From an uncultured Myxococcales bacterium (GTDB lineage: Bacteria; Myxococcota_A; UBA9042): a DNA stretch of 56,040 nt. The notes under the pieces are model-generated. The model was given only the letters and a program-made list of their open reading frames with translations, did not search any database and was not told where the DNA came from. The stretch covers positions 1 through 56,040 of the forward strand of contig CAJBNH010000055.1 in the NCBI GenBank assembly GCA_903955385.1. Reading direction: 5' to 3'. This document shows positions 18,490-27,622 of the stretch, piece by piece. How positions within the stretch are numbered: the stretch's first letter is position 1; every line of letters begins with the position of its first letter. Made by a program: the position numbers and the translations under genes.

Positions 18490-19629
18490 CTAGCGGCCCA
18501 GAGCAGCCAGACGGTTGGCCAGATCCGGAACCTTGCCGATGGCCAGCATCGCCATGATCACATAGACCTTCCACTGGGCTTCCTTGGCCACGTTCACGCG
18601 GTGCAGGTCCATGATGCCGGGGGAGACCTCGGCGCCGATGTCGGCCGGCAGGCAGTGCAGGTAAAGGGCCTTGCCACCCGCGGTCTTGGCCATGCGATTC
18701 TCGTCGCAGATCCAGTCCTTGTGGGTCGCGTTCATCGCCAGCGCGCGCTGCTCGATGTCGCCCATCGCCTTGGTGTCGCGGCGCTTGTTGGCAGCCACGC
18801 GCTCGAACATCAGGGCCTGCGGGCCCCAGCTCTTCGGGTACACGGCGATGGCGCCCTCGAAGGCCTGGTCCATCGAATTCGTGACGTTGAACTGGCCGCC
18901 GGACTCCTTGGCGTTCTTCTTCGCCGCGGCAATCGTGTCGGGCAGCAGGTCGTAGCCCTCGGGGTGCGCCAGCGTGATGTCCGCGCCATAGCGGGTCAGC
19001 AGCATGATCAGGCCCTGCGGCACCGACAGCGGCTTGGCGTAGCTGGGCGAATAGGCCCACGACACCGCGACCTTCTTGCCCTTCAGGCCGTCATTGCCGA
19101 AGTTCTCGCGCAGCCACAGCAGGTCGGCCAGCACCTGGGTCGGGTGGTCGATGTCGCACTGCAGGTTGACCAGCGGCACCTTGCGCGGATTCTTGGTCGC
19201 TACAAGATAGTCGGTGATGCCCTTCAGCACGTCACGCATGAAGAGGTTGCCTTCGCCGAGGATCAGGTCGTGGCGAACGCCCAGCGCGTGCGCGTTCATG
19301 CCGAGCATCGCGCCGGTCTCTTCCGCGGTCTCGCCGTGAGCGACCTGGGTGGACGAGCCGTCGACGATGACGGGCATCATGCCCAGACGCGTGGCAGCAC
19401 CGGCCCACGCCGACTTGGTGCGGGTCGAGTTGTCGAAGAACATGGCATAGGCCAGCTCGTTCGGCAGCAGATCCATCTGCTTGCCAGAGCGGTCAAGCTC
19501 GTGGAAGCGGGCGGCGACGCCCAGCAGTTGCTCGATCTCGGCGGTGGTCCAGTCCTGGGTGATGGACAGGCTGCGGCCGTAAAGTGCATTCAAGGCCTGC
19601 GCATCCAGGCCGTGGAGGGGGTTCGTCAT
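18490..19629 (-). CDS. ygeW: knotted carbamoyltransferase, YgeW type
   Basis: The 379-residue product is a transcarbamoylase. The carbamoyl-phosphate loop reads FFDNSTRTK (STRTR in most relatives), the centre has LVNLQCDIDHPTQ, and the second domain has SWAYSPSYAKPLSVPQG and HCLPADIG. These strings are nearly identical to E. coli YgeW, whose deep trefoil knot and lack of ornithine or aspartate transcarbamoylase activity are known; its natural substrate is not settled. The ATG at 19629 has AAGGA overlapping the stop of the upstream carbamate kinase gene (5-base gap), so the two are translationally linked. Working in the catabolic direction it would release carbamoyl phosphate for the kinase to make ATP. 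Confidence 0.93.
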   Translation of the reverse strand: MTNPLHGLDAQALNALYGRSLSITQDWTTAEIEQLLGVAARFHELDRSGKQMDLLPNELAYAMFFDNSTRTKSAWAGAATRLGMMPVIVDGSSTQVAHGETAEETGAMLGMNAHALGVRHDLILGEGNLFMRDVLKGITDYLVATKNPRKVPLVNLQCDIDHPTQVLADLLWLRENFGNDGLKGKKVAVSWAYSPSYAKPLSVPQGLIMLLTRYGADITLAHPEGYDLLPDTIAAAKKNAKESGGQFNVTNSMDQAFEGAIAVYPKSWGPQALMFERVAANKRRDTKAMGDIEQRALAMNATHKDWICDENRMAKTAGGKALYLHCLPADIGAEVSPGIMDLHRVNVAKEAQWKVYVIMAMLAIGKVPDLANRLAALGR

Positions 19630-19634
19630 GGTGT

Positions 19635-20591
19635 TCAATCCTTCGTGACGCGGGTGCCCGCGCGACCGTCGTAGGCGTCGGCAAGCGCCTCGGGGGTGCA
19701 GATGATCACTTCCTCGCCGCCGTTCTCGAGAAAGTCCATGGCCGCCTCTACCTTGGGGCCCATGCTGCCAGGGGGGAACTGGCCCTCGGCTTCCAGCCGC
19801 CGCAGCTCTGCAATCGTTACCTGATGCAGCGCGCGACGGTGATCGGTCTGGTAGTCGACGTAGACCGCATCGACTCCCGTGGTGATGAAGAAACGCTTGA
19901 CGCCCAAGGCCGCCGCCAGCAACGCGCTGGCCCGGTCCTTGTCGATGACGGCCTCGACCCCGCGCCAACCTTCGGGCGTGCGCTTGACCGGAATGCCGCC
20001 GCCGCCGCACGCGATCACGGTGGCGCCGTTCTCGACCAGCATTTTAATGGCGCCCAGCTCGAGGATGCTGACGGGTGAAGGAGAGCTGACCACGCGACGG
20101 TAACCGCGACGCGAGTCCTCGACCATGTCCCAGCCGGCGTTGCGCTTGAAATCCTCTGCCTCTTCGGCCGAGTAGAACTTGCCGATGGGCTTGGTGGGCT
20201 TCTGGAACGCCTTGTCGTTCGGATCGACCTCGACCTGCGTCACGATGCTGATCGGCGTGTGGTCGACGCCCCGTCTGGCCAGCTCATCGCGCAGCAGCCG
20301 CTGGATCATGTAGCCGATGGCGCCCTGCGAGTCGGCGACCAGCGAGTCAAGCGGAACCTGATGCACCACCTGGCGCGCGGCGTCCGAGCGCAGGAGCATG
20401 AAGCCGACCTGCGGGCCGTTGCCGTGCGTGAGCACGATGTGGACGCCGCGCTGGATCAGGTCGGCCACGGGAATGACGGCCGCGGCGGTCACGGCGAACT
20501 GGTTGTCGACCGTCGGCGGCTTGGCCGGGTCGAGGAGCGAGTTGCCTCCCATCGCGACAAGCACGGGGATGGCAGAGCGATCGTGGTTCAT
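19635..20591 (-). CDS. arcC: carbamate kinase
   Basis: The 318-residue product converts carbamoyl phosphate and ADP to ATP plus carbamate. It is full length for the family. MGGNSL near the N-terminus, THGNGPQVG, QGAIGYMIQ, CGGGGIPV and IDKDRASALLA are family signatures of the amino-acid-kinase fold. It is the first gene of the minus-strand operon carbamate kinase - ygeW - ygeY. The same three functions sit together in the E. coli ygeW-ygeX-ygeY-hyuA-yqeA cluster, so the E. coli counterpart is YqeA rather than the arginine-deiminase ArcC; no arcA or arcB is present. GGAG lies upstream of the ATG. TTGACT about 45 bases upstream could be a -35, with a poor -10. Confidence 0.95.
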   Translation of the reverse strand: MNHDRSAIPVLVAMGGNSLLDPAKPPTVDNQFAVTAAAVIPVADLIQRGVHIVLTHGNGPQVGFMLLRSDAARQVVHQVPLDSLVADSQGAIGYMIQRLLRDELARRGVDHTPISIVTQVEVDPNDKAFQKPTKPIGKFYSAEEAEDFKRNAGWDMVEDSRRGYRRVVSSPSPVSILELGAIKMLVENGATVIACGGGGIPVKRTPEGWRGVEAVIDKDRASALLAAALGVKRFFITTGVDAVYVDYQTDHRRALHQVTIAELRRLEAEGQFPPGSMGPKVEAAMDFLENGGEEVIICTPEALADAYDGRAGTRVTKD

Positions 20592-20953
20592 GGCAGTTCT
20601 CGCTGCTCCACGAAGGAGCGTTCTTGGGGACGACAGTCAAACGCGAATCGCTGCACGTGGCCAGAAAATCGCCATCCCGCCGGCTGTGGGTGCGGCCACC
20701 TTCGTTCGCCGCTGCTGGCCGCAGCGCGGTGCTCGGCTCGTTCTCAGCGACCGAGTCCGCGGCGAGACTCAACGAGACATGCTGACCCGGGCCGTCGCCG
20801 AAGCGCGGGATTGTAAGAAGCGGCGGCGCGGGCGTCTACGGCTGCCGTCCACATCGCGGGGCCGTTCCCATGCGCCGTGTCACGCGGTTTCGCTTGGCCG
20901 CGTGGCTGGCCTGTGCGAAGCTCGGCCCTGCCCTCCCCCCGGCCGGAGACGCG
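20592..20953. other. 362-base divergent intergenic region
   Basis: It separates the carbamate kinase operon (minus) from the HAD gene (plus). I see TTGACT pointing to the carbamate kinase gene but no convincing -10, and no hairpin or repeat. If the HAD gene started at the upstream ATG at 20870 the gap would be 278 bases. Confidence 0.4.
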
Positions 20954-21718
20954 ATGCGCAAGGCCCCTGCTCCCCTGTCGACCGCCCCTTCGGCTACGCT
21001 CGCGGGCATCCGATTGCTCGCCACGGACATCGACGGCACCCTGACCCACGGCGGCCGCATCCCCCCGGACGTCCTGATCGAGTTCCGTCGACTCAGCCGT
21101 GCAGGCGTCGAGGTGCTGCCCGTCACCGGTCGTCCCGCAGGCGAGACCCTGGGGCTGGCGCGCTACTTGCCCGGCATCCGTGAGGCCATCGCAGAGAACG
21201 GCGCCACGCTGGTCACTCCCGACCTTCCAGTGGAGGCGCTGACACCGCCCCCCGACCTGGGTCGGTTGTTCGAAGCAGCCAAGGAACTCGAACACTTGGG
21301 TCGCCCCTGGACGCTGTCGCCCGACCGTTTCTGCCGGGTCGGCGACGTGGCCTGGCTGCGGGAGGGGCGGACTGACGCGGAGCTGGACGGGTTGCGCGCG
21401 GTCGCCCGAAAGCTCGGGGTGTGGCTGGTGTGGTCGTCGGTCCACCTGCACCTGTCGGACCACGATCCGGACAAAGGCCTTGCGGTGCTTGAACTTGCGC
21501 GACGGCGCGGCATTGCCCCGCACGAGATTGCGACGATCGGCGACTCTGCCAACGACGTGGGGCTCTGGCACACGGGGCGATTCGGTCTGGCGGTGGGAAC
21601 GGCCGACGTCGCCGCGCAGCTGCCCGTCATCGGCCACCCGCCTGCCTGGATCACCGTCGAGTCCGGCGCGAGCGGCTGGCTCGAACTCGCCGACCGCTTG
21701 ATGGTCGCCCGTACGTGA
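20954..21718 (+). CDS. HAD-superfamily (Cof/MPGP-like) phosphatase
   Basis: The 254-residue product is a cytoplasmic phosphohydrolase of the C2-cap HAD group. Motif I is DIDGTLT (two catalytic Asp), motif II is the Thr of PVTGR, motif III a Lys in HDPDKGLAVLE, motif IV GDSANDVG. The order and the large cap insertion resemble mannosyl-3-phosphoglycerate or sucrose-phosphate phosphatases and Cof proteins. The ATG at 20954 is preferred because GGAG sits 5 bases upstream; the in-frame ATG at 20870 would add 28 residues of unusual composition. The PhyH gene begins 7 bases after the stop, so the two form an operon. The substrate is not predictable. Confidence 0.85.
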   Translation: MRKAPAPLSTAPSATLAGIRLLATDIDGTLTHGGRIPPDVLIEFRRLSRAGVEVLPVTGRPAGETLGLARYLPGIREAIAENGATLVTPDLPVEALTPPPDLGRLFEAAKELEHLGRPWTLSPDRFCRVGDVAWLREGRTDAELDGLRAVARKLGVWLVWSSVHLHLSDHDPDKGLAVLELARRRGIAPHEIATIGDSANDVGLWHTGRFGLAVGTADVAAQLPVIGHPPAWITVESGASGWLELADRLMVART

Positions 21719-21725
21719 GGGGACC

Positions 21726-22526
21726 TTGGTCGACCTGAGCCAACCGCTAGAGCCCCACACCTTTCGCACCCAACCGTTTCGCGACGCACGGCCGCAACTG
21801 CAGGATCCGCAAGCCCTTCGCGAACTGGCCAACCACGAAGGCTACCTCTACCTCCCCGGTCTGATCGACGCGGCATCGGTCGTCGCCTTGCGGCGTCTGG
21901 TGCACGACTTCGCCTGCAGCTGCGGACTGCTGCAACGGATGACCGACACGGATGTGCTGCGCGTTGTCCCAGGCGCGCGGCTGGAGGGTCGGGGCTGGGA
22001 CGACCCCCGCTTTGTCGAGCTGCAGCGGCACTTGGCCTCAGCCCCGGAGTTCATCGCAGTGGCGCAGCATCCGGCGCTGGTGGAGGTCATCGCCACCGTG
22101 GCAAACCAGCCGATGTGGCTGGCGACGGCCAACTACTGTTGGCTGAAGCTTCCGGGCAGTCCGGCGCAGACCACCCGCCCCCATCAGGACGCGTACTACC
22201 TGCCGCAAGCGCCCGGCCTGTGGACGGCGTGGGTGCCGGTGGTCGATACGCCGATCCCTTTGGGACCCTTGGGGATTCTTCGCGATTCCCACCGCCGCGA
22301 CTGGCCGCACGTGGATGCGTGGACCGGGATCGATCTCGACCCGACCGCCCCGGACGTGTGCTGGGCGACCCAAGCCGCGCACGCGGGCGACGTGGTGCTG
22401 TTTCAGGCGCGCACGGTGCACTGCGCATGGTCGAACATGTCGCAGGATCTGGTGCGTGCGTCGTTGGACCTGCGCTTCGAGCCCCAGCCGAACGAAGGCA
22501 CGACCGCGCTGCGGCCCATGCGCTGA
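21726..22526 (+). CDS. phytanoyl-CoA dioxygenase (PhyH) family Fe(II)/2-oxoglutarate oxygenase
   Basis: The 266-residue product has the double-stranded beta-helix ligands of this family: His153-x-Asp155 in PHQDAYY, distal His232 in VHCAWSN, and Arg244 for 2-oxoglutarate in RASLDLRF. Members hydroxylate small molecules, lipids or compatible solutes such as ectoine. The start codon is TTG at 21726 with GAGGGG directly upstream; no ATG fits the frame near there, and the TTG may lower expression. It is coupled to the HAD gene. Its stop codon abuts the stop of the methyltransferase gene on the other strand (shared TGATCA), with no room for a terminator. Confidence 0.9.
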   Translation: MVDLSQPLEPHTFRTQPFRDARPQLQDPQALRELANHEGYLYLPGLIDAASVVALRRLVHDFACSCGLLQRMTDTDVLRVVPGARLEGRGWDDPRFVELQRHLASAPEFIAVAQHPALVEVIATVANQPMWLATANYCWLKLPGSPAQTTRPHQDAYYLPQAPGLWTAWVPVVDTPIPLGPLGILRDSHRRDWPHVDAWTGIDLDPTAPDVCWATQAAHAGDVVLFQARTVHCAWSNMSQDLVRASLDLRFEPQPNEGTTALRPMR

Positions 22527-23492
22527 TCAGGCCGGTCGCTGTGCCAGCAGGACGCAGGTTTCGGGTGCCGAGGTCAAAGTCATGTTCTGGATCACTTCCA
22601 TCGATCTATCTTCAAGCAACTGTTGCAGTTCTCTTTCTTCATAAACCCGTCCGGCGGGGGTGTAGATCGCCATGTCCACGGCAAACCAAAGGGCCGTCTC
22701 GGGTCCCCGCCGGTTGGCGTCCAAGGCCAGGTCGATCATCACCATCCGCCCGCCAGGCCGCAGGGCCCGAACACAAGTGCCCACCACGGCGGCCGCGTCC
22801 GACGGACCCAGCAAGTGCAACACATGGGCCAGCAGCACCAGGTCGAAGCCGCCCACGCCAAGCTCCTGCCGCAAGTCTGCCGCGTGCAGCAGCGTCCGGG
22901 CGCGAAGCCCGGGGGCCCCCGCCGCATCCGCCTGATCCAGCAGCGCCGCCGCAATGGCCAAGGTATCCGCGTCGTCGATGATCGTCGTGGTCGCCTCCGG
23001 GCACGCGCGCATCAACGCCGATGACCACACCCCGGAACCGCCCCCTGCATCGAGAATCCGCAACGGCTGCTGGGTCTTGAGTGCGCTCGCCAGCTCCACT
23101 GCCGGGTCGGCATGCACACGGGCTTGGTAGATGTGCCAAGCCAGCTTGGCGTCGCGAACCTCCAGACCGGTGAACGGGTCGAGGGGAATGTCATCATGCA
23201 ACACCTCACCCAACAGACCCCAACCAAGCTTGATTACTGTTGTATCGTCAGGTATAGCGCCAACCACCTGCCAAGCATCACACTCGTCCGTCTCCACCCA
23301 CCCCTGACAGCGCATCGCCTCCAGCACGGGGCGTAGCCGCTGCGGCGACACGTGGACCCGTTCAGCCAGCTGGGGCAGCGGGACCGGGTCCGCCAGCGCG
23401 TGCCACAGCCCCAAGGCATGGCCTGCGTGCGACAGCGAGTCACGCAAGTAAGCACGACTGGTATGGACAACTTCGGCGAACAGGTCGGGCAT
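22527..23492 (-). CDS. SAM-dependent O-methyltransferase (acetylserotonin-MT-like)
   Basis: The 321-residue product has an N-terminal helical winged-helix/dimerisation part (about 1-75, LAERVHVSPQRLRPVLEAM) and a class-I methyltransferase fold. Motif I is LRILDAGGGSGVWS, the acidic residue after strand 2 is in TIIDDAD, and LLAHVLHLLG is the strand-4 region typical of O-methyltransferases of secondary metabolism. The gene is convergent to HAD-PhyH with zero gap. GAGAGG precedes the ATG at 23492. Acceptor substrate unknown. One codon cluster, near CTTCAAGCAACTGTTGCAG, is less GC-rich than the rest. Confidence 0.87.
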   Translation of the reverse strand: MPDLFAEVVHTSRAYLRDSLSHAGHALGLWHALADPVPLPQLAERVHVSPQRLRPVLEAMRCQGWVETDECDAWQVVGAIPDDTTVIKLGWGLLGEVLHDDIPLDPFTGLEVRDAKLAWHIYQARVHADPAVELASALKTQQPLRILDAGGGSGVWSSALMRACPEATTTIIDDADTLAIAAALLDQADAAGAPGLRARTLLHAADLRQELGVGGFDLVLLAHVLHLLGPSDAAAVVGTCVRALRPGGRMVMIDLALDANRRGPETALWFAVDMAIYTPAGRVYEERELQQLLEDRSMEVIQNMTLTSAPETCVLLAQRPA

Positions 23493-23534
23493 CGGTGCAG
23501 CCTCTCCAACGGGGTCACGCGGCCCCGGAACTGC

Positions 23535-23563
23535 TTGGCGAAGAACCGTTCATGGCGCAGGAT
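23535..23563 (+). promoter_or_regulatory. weak candidate promoter of the beta-propeller lipoprotein gene
   Basis: TTGGCG at 23535-23540, a 17-base spacer, and CAGGAT at 23558-23563. The -10 is poor. Confidence 0.3.
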
Positions 23564-23588
23564 GGACCCGTTGTCGAGGAGGTTCGCA

Positions 23589-25871
23589 ATGCCCTGCCGC
23601 CGGTTTCGCTCTGCCGCCCCGCGCTTCACCGGACTGCTGGTTCTGGCTACCGCTGTAATGGCGGCAGGTTGCAAGGACGAGACTCGCCGAGTTCTTTTCG
23701 CCGGTGACGCCACTGGAGACACGACCGGGTACGTCTGGACACCGCCGCCCCACACACCGACGTACGGCGAAACGCTGGCGCGACTGGTAGAGGCCAAGGG
23801 GTGCGGCGAGGTGATGGACACTGTCCGGGACCGCATCGTCACCACCATGGCCGCCGAGGTCGACGTGCAGAAAGAGCGTGCCCTGAAGCAGGTCGAGCTC
23901 GGCTGCGGGTCCCGCCTGGCCGCCGACGGTGGAGGACCTGCGGTCGATGCCCAAGCCGGCGAGACGATGGTCGGGACCGGGGACACCCTCGACCCGCCGG
24001 AATCGGATGCCAAAGACTTCCCCGCGAATGGAGAGCGGACTGCCGATGCGGCGCCGCCCCAAGTCGAAGAGGCCGACTTCCTGAAATACGACGACAAGTA
24101 CCTGTATCTCTTGACTGACAAAAAGCTGCGGATCTTCGACGTGTCGACGCCCGCCGACATTCAGGAGGTCGGCTCCCACACCTTCGACGGAATCCCGCGC
24201 CGTCTGTTCGTCCACGGCGACTTCGCGGTCGTCTTCGAGTCCAAGTACCCGCTGCAGCTGCTGAGTCCCAACGCGGGCATGGATGCGGGCGGCGGGTGGC
24301 AGGCCGGCACCGATGCGTGCACCTACGGCTATGACTGCGACTTCACCGGCGACGCTTACTCGCTGGACATCACCGTGCTCGACATCACCAATCGCAAAGC
24401 TCCGGTTCCGGTGCGCAAGACCGGCATCACGGGCACGTTTCTGTCTGCCCGGCTGATCGGCAACGTCGTGCACACGGTCGTGGTGTTTCCGCAACTCGCG
24501 GCCGACAAGTACGACATGCGGCCCAAGCAGCTGCTGCCGTGGGAGGAGGCCTGCAGCTCTAGCGGCGCGGTCTACCCGTACTCTGCGCCTCAGGTCGCCG
24601 AAGCCTACGAGCTGCTGAAGGCCAAGAACGAGAAAGTGATCGAGCAGTTGGACCTGACAGGCCTATTTCCCTCCGTCATCGACCAACGCGATCTGTTGGG
24701 CAAGCCGACGACAGACACCGAGCTATTCGGCAACTGCGGCGGCTTCCTGATCGGGCAGGAGGGCGACGGCCAGAACCTGATGGGGCTGATTTCCTTCGAC
24801 CTGACCAGCGACGAACCGCTGTCGGCGCGCACGGTCTTGGGCCGCCCCGGCGCCGTCTATGCCACCGCCAAGTCGATCTACATCGCCCAGCGGCACTACC
24901 GACAGCCAAACGAGAATTGGTACTGGCAGGAGGACCCGAGTCAGCAGGCCACCAGCGTCCATCGCTTCAGCCTTCCGGCAACCGGCGTGACGACGACGTA
25001 CATGGGCTCTGGCGTCGTGAAGGGGCTCGTGCTGAACGAGTTCTCGATGAACGAGTCCGGTGACGACCTTCGCCTCGCCACGACCTTGGGCAAGATGCCC
25101 AACCCGGCGGTAGAGAATCACTTGTACGTGATGCAACAGGCGGGACTCGACCGACTGGAAACTGTCGGCGCGCTGACTGGGCTCGTGAAGGGTCAGGACA
25201 TCCGCTCCGTGCGGTTCGACGACAAGACCGCGTACCTGTCGACGGCAGACAAGACCGCCCCGCTGCTGGTGATCGACCTGACGGACAAGACCCACCCCAA
25301 GGAAATCGGGCAACTGAAGGTGCCCGGGTTCGCCACGTACATGCAGTTCATCGCACCAAGGACCTTGCTGACGCTTGGCTTCGAAGTCTCGGGCGCGTCC
25401 TCCGGTCAGGTGAGCTGGTCGTCCCTGCGGCTGCAGCTGGTGGACGTGGCAGTTCCGGCGAGTCCCAAGCTGCTTCACGCAGAAGTCATCGGCACGCAAG
25501 GTTCGTCGTCGGCGGCGGCGACGGACCACCTGGCGTTCAATTGGGACGGCAACCGGCACTGGTTGGGGCTGCCAGCCACGGTGTGCGGCGCCGCGACGCC
25601 CGGCATACCCTCGCAGCCCCTCGAGTTCAGCGGCCTGTACGTGTATGACGTGACGGCCTTCAACGGCTTCCAGAAGCTCGGCGGGCTCCCGCTCGTGACC
25701 CCGAACGATGAGGTGTACGCAACGGGTTGCGCCGACCCATGGATGTTCTCCACCAGCGAGGTCAAGCGCAGCCTCTTCATCGGAGACTACGTGTTCGCGA
25801 TCTCGGCACGCACCATCGTGTCGGCCAAGATGGGCGCACTCGAAACACCGCTGGACACCCAGTCGCTCTAG
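23589..25871 (+). CDS. secreted beta-propeller lipoprotein (Beta_propel family)
   Basis: The 760-residue product has a lipoprotein signal (VMAAGC, Cys28), a short region with a CGE motif, then a long domain that matches the family of secreted proteins with a C-terminal beta-propeller. Recurrent blades read EADFLKYDDKYLYLLTDKKLRIFDV, DITVLDITNRKAPVPV, VRFDDKTAYLSTADKTAPLLVIDLTDKTHPKEIGQLKVPG and so on. The start at 23589 follows from the lipobox and from GAGGAGG upstream. Family members are surface or periplasmic proteins of unknown function found in archaea and bacteria. It opens a plus-strand run of envelope genes up to 33659. Confidence 0.88.
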   Translation: MPCRRFRSAAPRFTGLLVLATAVMAAGCKDETRRVLFAGDATGDTTGYVWTPPPHTPTYGETLARLVEAKGCGEVMDTVRDRIVTTMAAEVDVQKERALKQVELGCGSRLAADGGGPAVDAQAGETMVGTGDTLDPPESDAKDFPANGERTADAAPPQVEEADFLKYDDKYLYLLTDKKLRIFDVSTPADIQEVGSHTFDGIPRRLFVHGDFAVVFESKYPLQLLSPNAGMDAGGGWQAGTDACTYGYDCDFTGDAYSLDITVLDITNRKAPVPVRKTGITGTFLSARLIGNVVHTVVVFPQLAADKYDMRPKQLLPWEEACSSSGAVYPYSAPQVAEAYELLKAKNEKVIEQLDLTGLFPSVIDQRDLLGKPTTDTELFGNCGGFLIGQEGDGQNLMGLISFDLTSDEPLSARTVLGRPGAVYATAKSIYIAQRHYRQPNENWYWQEDPSQQATSVHRFSLPATGVTTTYMGSGVVKGLVLNEFSMNESGDDLRLATTLGKMPNPAVENHLYVMQQAGLDRLETVGALTGLVKGQDIRSVRFDDKTAYLSTADKTAPLLVIDLTDKTHPKEIGQLKVPGFATYMQFIAPRTLLTLGFEVSGASSGQVSWSSLRLQLVDVAVPASPKLLHAEVIGTQGSSSAAATDHLAFNWDGNRHWLGLPATVCGAATPGIPSQPLEFSGLYVYDVTAFNGFQKLGGLPLVTPNDEVYATGCADPWMFSTSEVKRSLFIGDYVFAISARTIVSAKMGALETPLDTQSL

Positions 25872-25886
25872 CCGCTCTTCCAACCC

Positions 25887-26624
25887 ATGCCCAGACGCCT
25901 TCGCATGATGCTGATCGCCCTGTTCACCCTCGCCGTCGTCGTCGTGGTGGCGTACGCCCTGAATCAGACGGTGCAGCAGGCAGGCGCGGGGGTGACCTAC
26001 CGCAACGCCGCAGATGTGCCTGACTTCGCGGTCGCCATCGTGCCGGGCGCCCACGTTCGCCCCGACGGCACCCCGTCGCTTGCGCTGCAAGACCGCCTGC
26101 AAGCAGCGCTGGACCTGCTTCAGGCTGGCAAGGTGCAGCGCATCCTGGTGTCCGGCGACCACCACGGCCCCAAGTACGACGAGCCGAATGCGATGCGGCG
26201 TTGGCTGCTGGCCCAGGGCGTGCCGTCCGAAGCGATCTTCATGGACCACGCGGGGTTGCGCACGCTCGACACGATGCAGCGGGCGGCGCAGGTGTTTCTG
26301 GTGCGGCGGGCGGTCGTGTGCACGCAGGCCTTCCATCTGCCGCGTTCGCTCTATCTGGCGCGACAGGCCGGAATCGACGCGGTGGGGCTCGAGGCCGACC
26401 GGCGCGTGTATGCCAAGCGCACCTTCGATGCAGTGCGCGAGTCAGGTGCGCGGGTCAAGGCTTGGCTCGACGTCAAGGTCCTGAACACGCAACCGCGCTT
26501 TCTGGGTCCAACGATTCCCATCGACGGCGATGCCGGCCGAACGCACGACGTCTGGACCCAGCGAGACGATCGGCAGGCGCAACGGCAGGAACAGGCCCCG
26601 CCCCGACCGGACTCCGACGAGTGA
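25887..26624 (+). CDS. SanA/YdcF-like DUF218 membrane protein
   Basis: The 245-residue product has one N-terminal transmembrane helix (about 8-25) and a DUF218 domain: VAIVPGAHV near residue 50, DRLQAALDLLQAGKVQRILVSGDH, and a later VVCTQAFHLPRSLYLARQAGI. E. coli SanA and relatives affect envelope barrier function. The ATG at 25887 is 15 bases past the preceding stop, so co-transcription with the propeller gene is likely. The tail (about 215-245) is hydrophilic and rich in Arg, Gln and Pro, without family match. Confidence 0.88.
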   Translation: MPRRLRMMLIALFTLAVVVVVAYALNQTVQQAGAGVTYRNAADVPDFAVAIVPGAHVRPDGTPSLALQDRLQAALDLLQAGKVQRILVSGDHHGPKYDEPNAMRRWLLAQGVPSEAIFMDHAGLRTLDTMQRAAQVFLVRRAVVCTQAFHLPRSLYLARQAGIDAVGLEADRRVYAKRTFDAVRESGARVKAWLDVKVLNTQPRFLGPTIPIDGDAGRTHDVWTQRDDRQAQRQEQAPPRPDSDE

Positions 26625-26658
26625 CCGCGCCCGGTCGGTTACGGTTGGCGCCTGGGGT

Positions 26659-26687
26659 TTGCGCGACCCGCCCGATTGCGCCAGCAT
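26659..26687 (+). promoter_or_regulatory. weak candidate promoter of the small lipoprotein gene
   Basis: TTGCGC at 26659-26664, a 17-base spacer, and CAGCAT at 26682-26687, 25 bases upstream of the ATG at 26713. Confidence 0.3.
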
Positions 26688-26712
26688 CGACACCCCTTCC
26701 CCGAGGTGCGTC

Positions 26713-27444
26713 ATGGCCCACCGCCTGCCGACCGTTGCCGCCCTGCTCTTGCTCCTCGTCGGCTCAGGTTGCGAGCGAAAGCCCGCGCCGCCCCCTCCAC
26801 CTTCCGGCACCGCGACGGCCGCCCCAGCCGCGGACGCGGCCAAGGCGCCGCGCTGGACCTACCGCGCCAAGGTCACTCGAGACGGGGAGGCTCCGGAGAC
26901 CGCTGCGCTTGACGCCACCCGCGAGCTCGATCTGGTCGAGACCGGCCTCCGTGAGGTTGCCGGGTACCGCGTACACGACCTGATTGTCGAAGTCGGCGGC
27001 AGGCGCCAAGGGGCAGAGGACCTCGACCGCTTGGGACTGACCGCAGCGCCCTTCCCCGAGTTTGCTCCTCACCTCGCTCTGGTGTTCGGGACACACAAGG
27101 CACAGCCGTCGGCCTGGCTGCTGCTCGGCGACGATGCGCCCGACGCAGACGAGGTCCGCACGCTGGTCGCAGAGGACCCCACTTGGCCACTGTCGCCCAC
27201 CGCGAAGCTGGACGGCTCTCCCGCCGCGCTGCGCCCCGACGACGAGGGCGTGTACCGCAAGGCCATCGGCTCGTGGCCCAGCCTGTGCGCCGCCCTGCAG
27301 CATCCGTCACCGGATACGGGCGACTACTACAGCCATGAGCGTTGTCTGGCCCCCGAAGTCGGCTTGACCCGACTGGAATTCGATTCGGTCTGGGGCGGTT
27401 ACGAGCTCGAGTTGGTGCGAGCGCCGGACCATTGGCAGCGGTAG
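26713..27444 (+). CDS. hypothetical lipoprotein
   Basis: The 243-residue product has a lipobox (LVGSGC, Cys20), a Pro/Ala linker to about residue 45, and a compact soluble domain without any family I recognise. It contains two later Cys in LCAAL and ERCLAPE that could form a disulfide. GAGG upstream supports the ATG at 26713. It lies 88 bases downstream of the DUF218 gene. Periplasmic or outer-membrane placement is inferred from the signal only. Confidence 0.75.
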   Translation: MAHRLPTVAALLLLLVGSGCERKPAPPPPPSGTATAAPAADAAKAPRWTYRAKVTRDGEAPETAALDATRELDLVETGLREVAGYRVHDLIVEVGGRRQGAEDLDRLGLTAAPFPEFAPHLALVFGTHKAQPSAWLLLGDDAPDADEVRTLVAEDPTWPLSPTAKLDGSPAALRPDDEGVYRKAIGSWPSLCAALQHPSPDTGDYYSHERCLAPEVGLTRLEFDSVWGGYELELVRAPDHWQR

Positions 27445-27593
27445 AACGCCGGCCCACACGATCACGCCCCTGAACCACCCGCACGTTTGTCCCCGGCACA
27501 CGCCGATTGACGCGCTGCGTCGTCAAGGCCGCGCCCATCCACACCGCGAACGCACGCGGCAAGGCCAGAGAGGACTCGTCGCGCAGTTCGGCA

Positions 27594-27622
27594 TTGACAC
27601 CCGGCGTCGCGCGGACTACCAC
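27594..27622 (+). promoter_or_regulatory. candidate promoter of the beta-barrel/metalloprotease operon
   Basis: TTGACA at 27594-27599 (perfect -35), a 17-base spacer, and TACCAC at 27617-27622, 63 bases upstream of the ATG at 27686. Confidence 0.5.
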
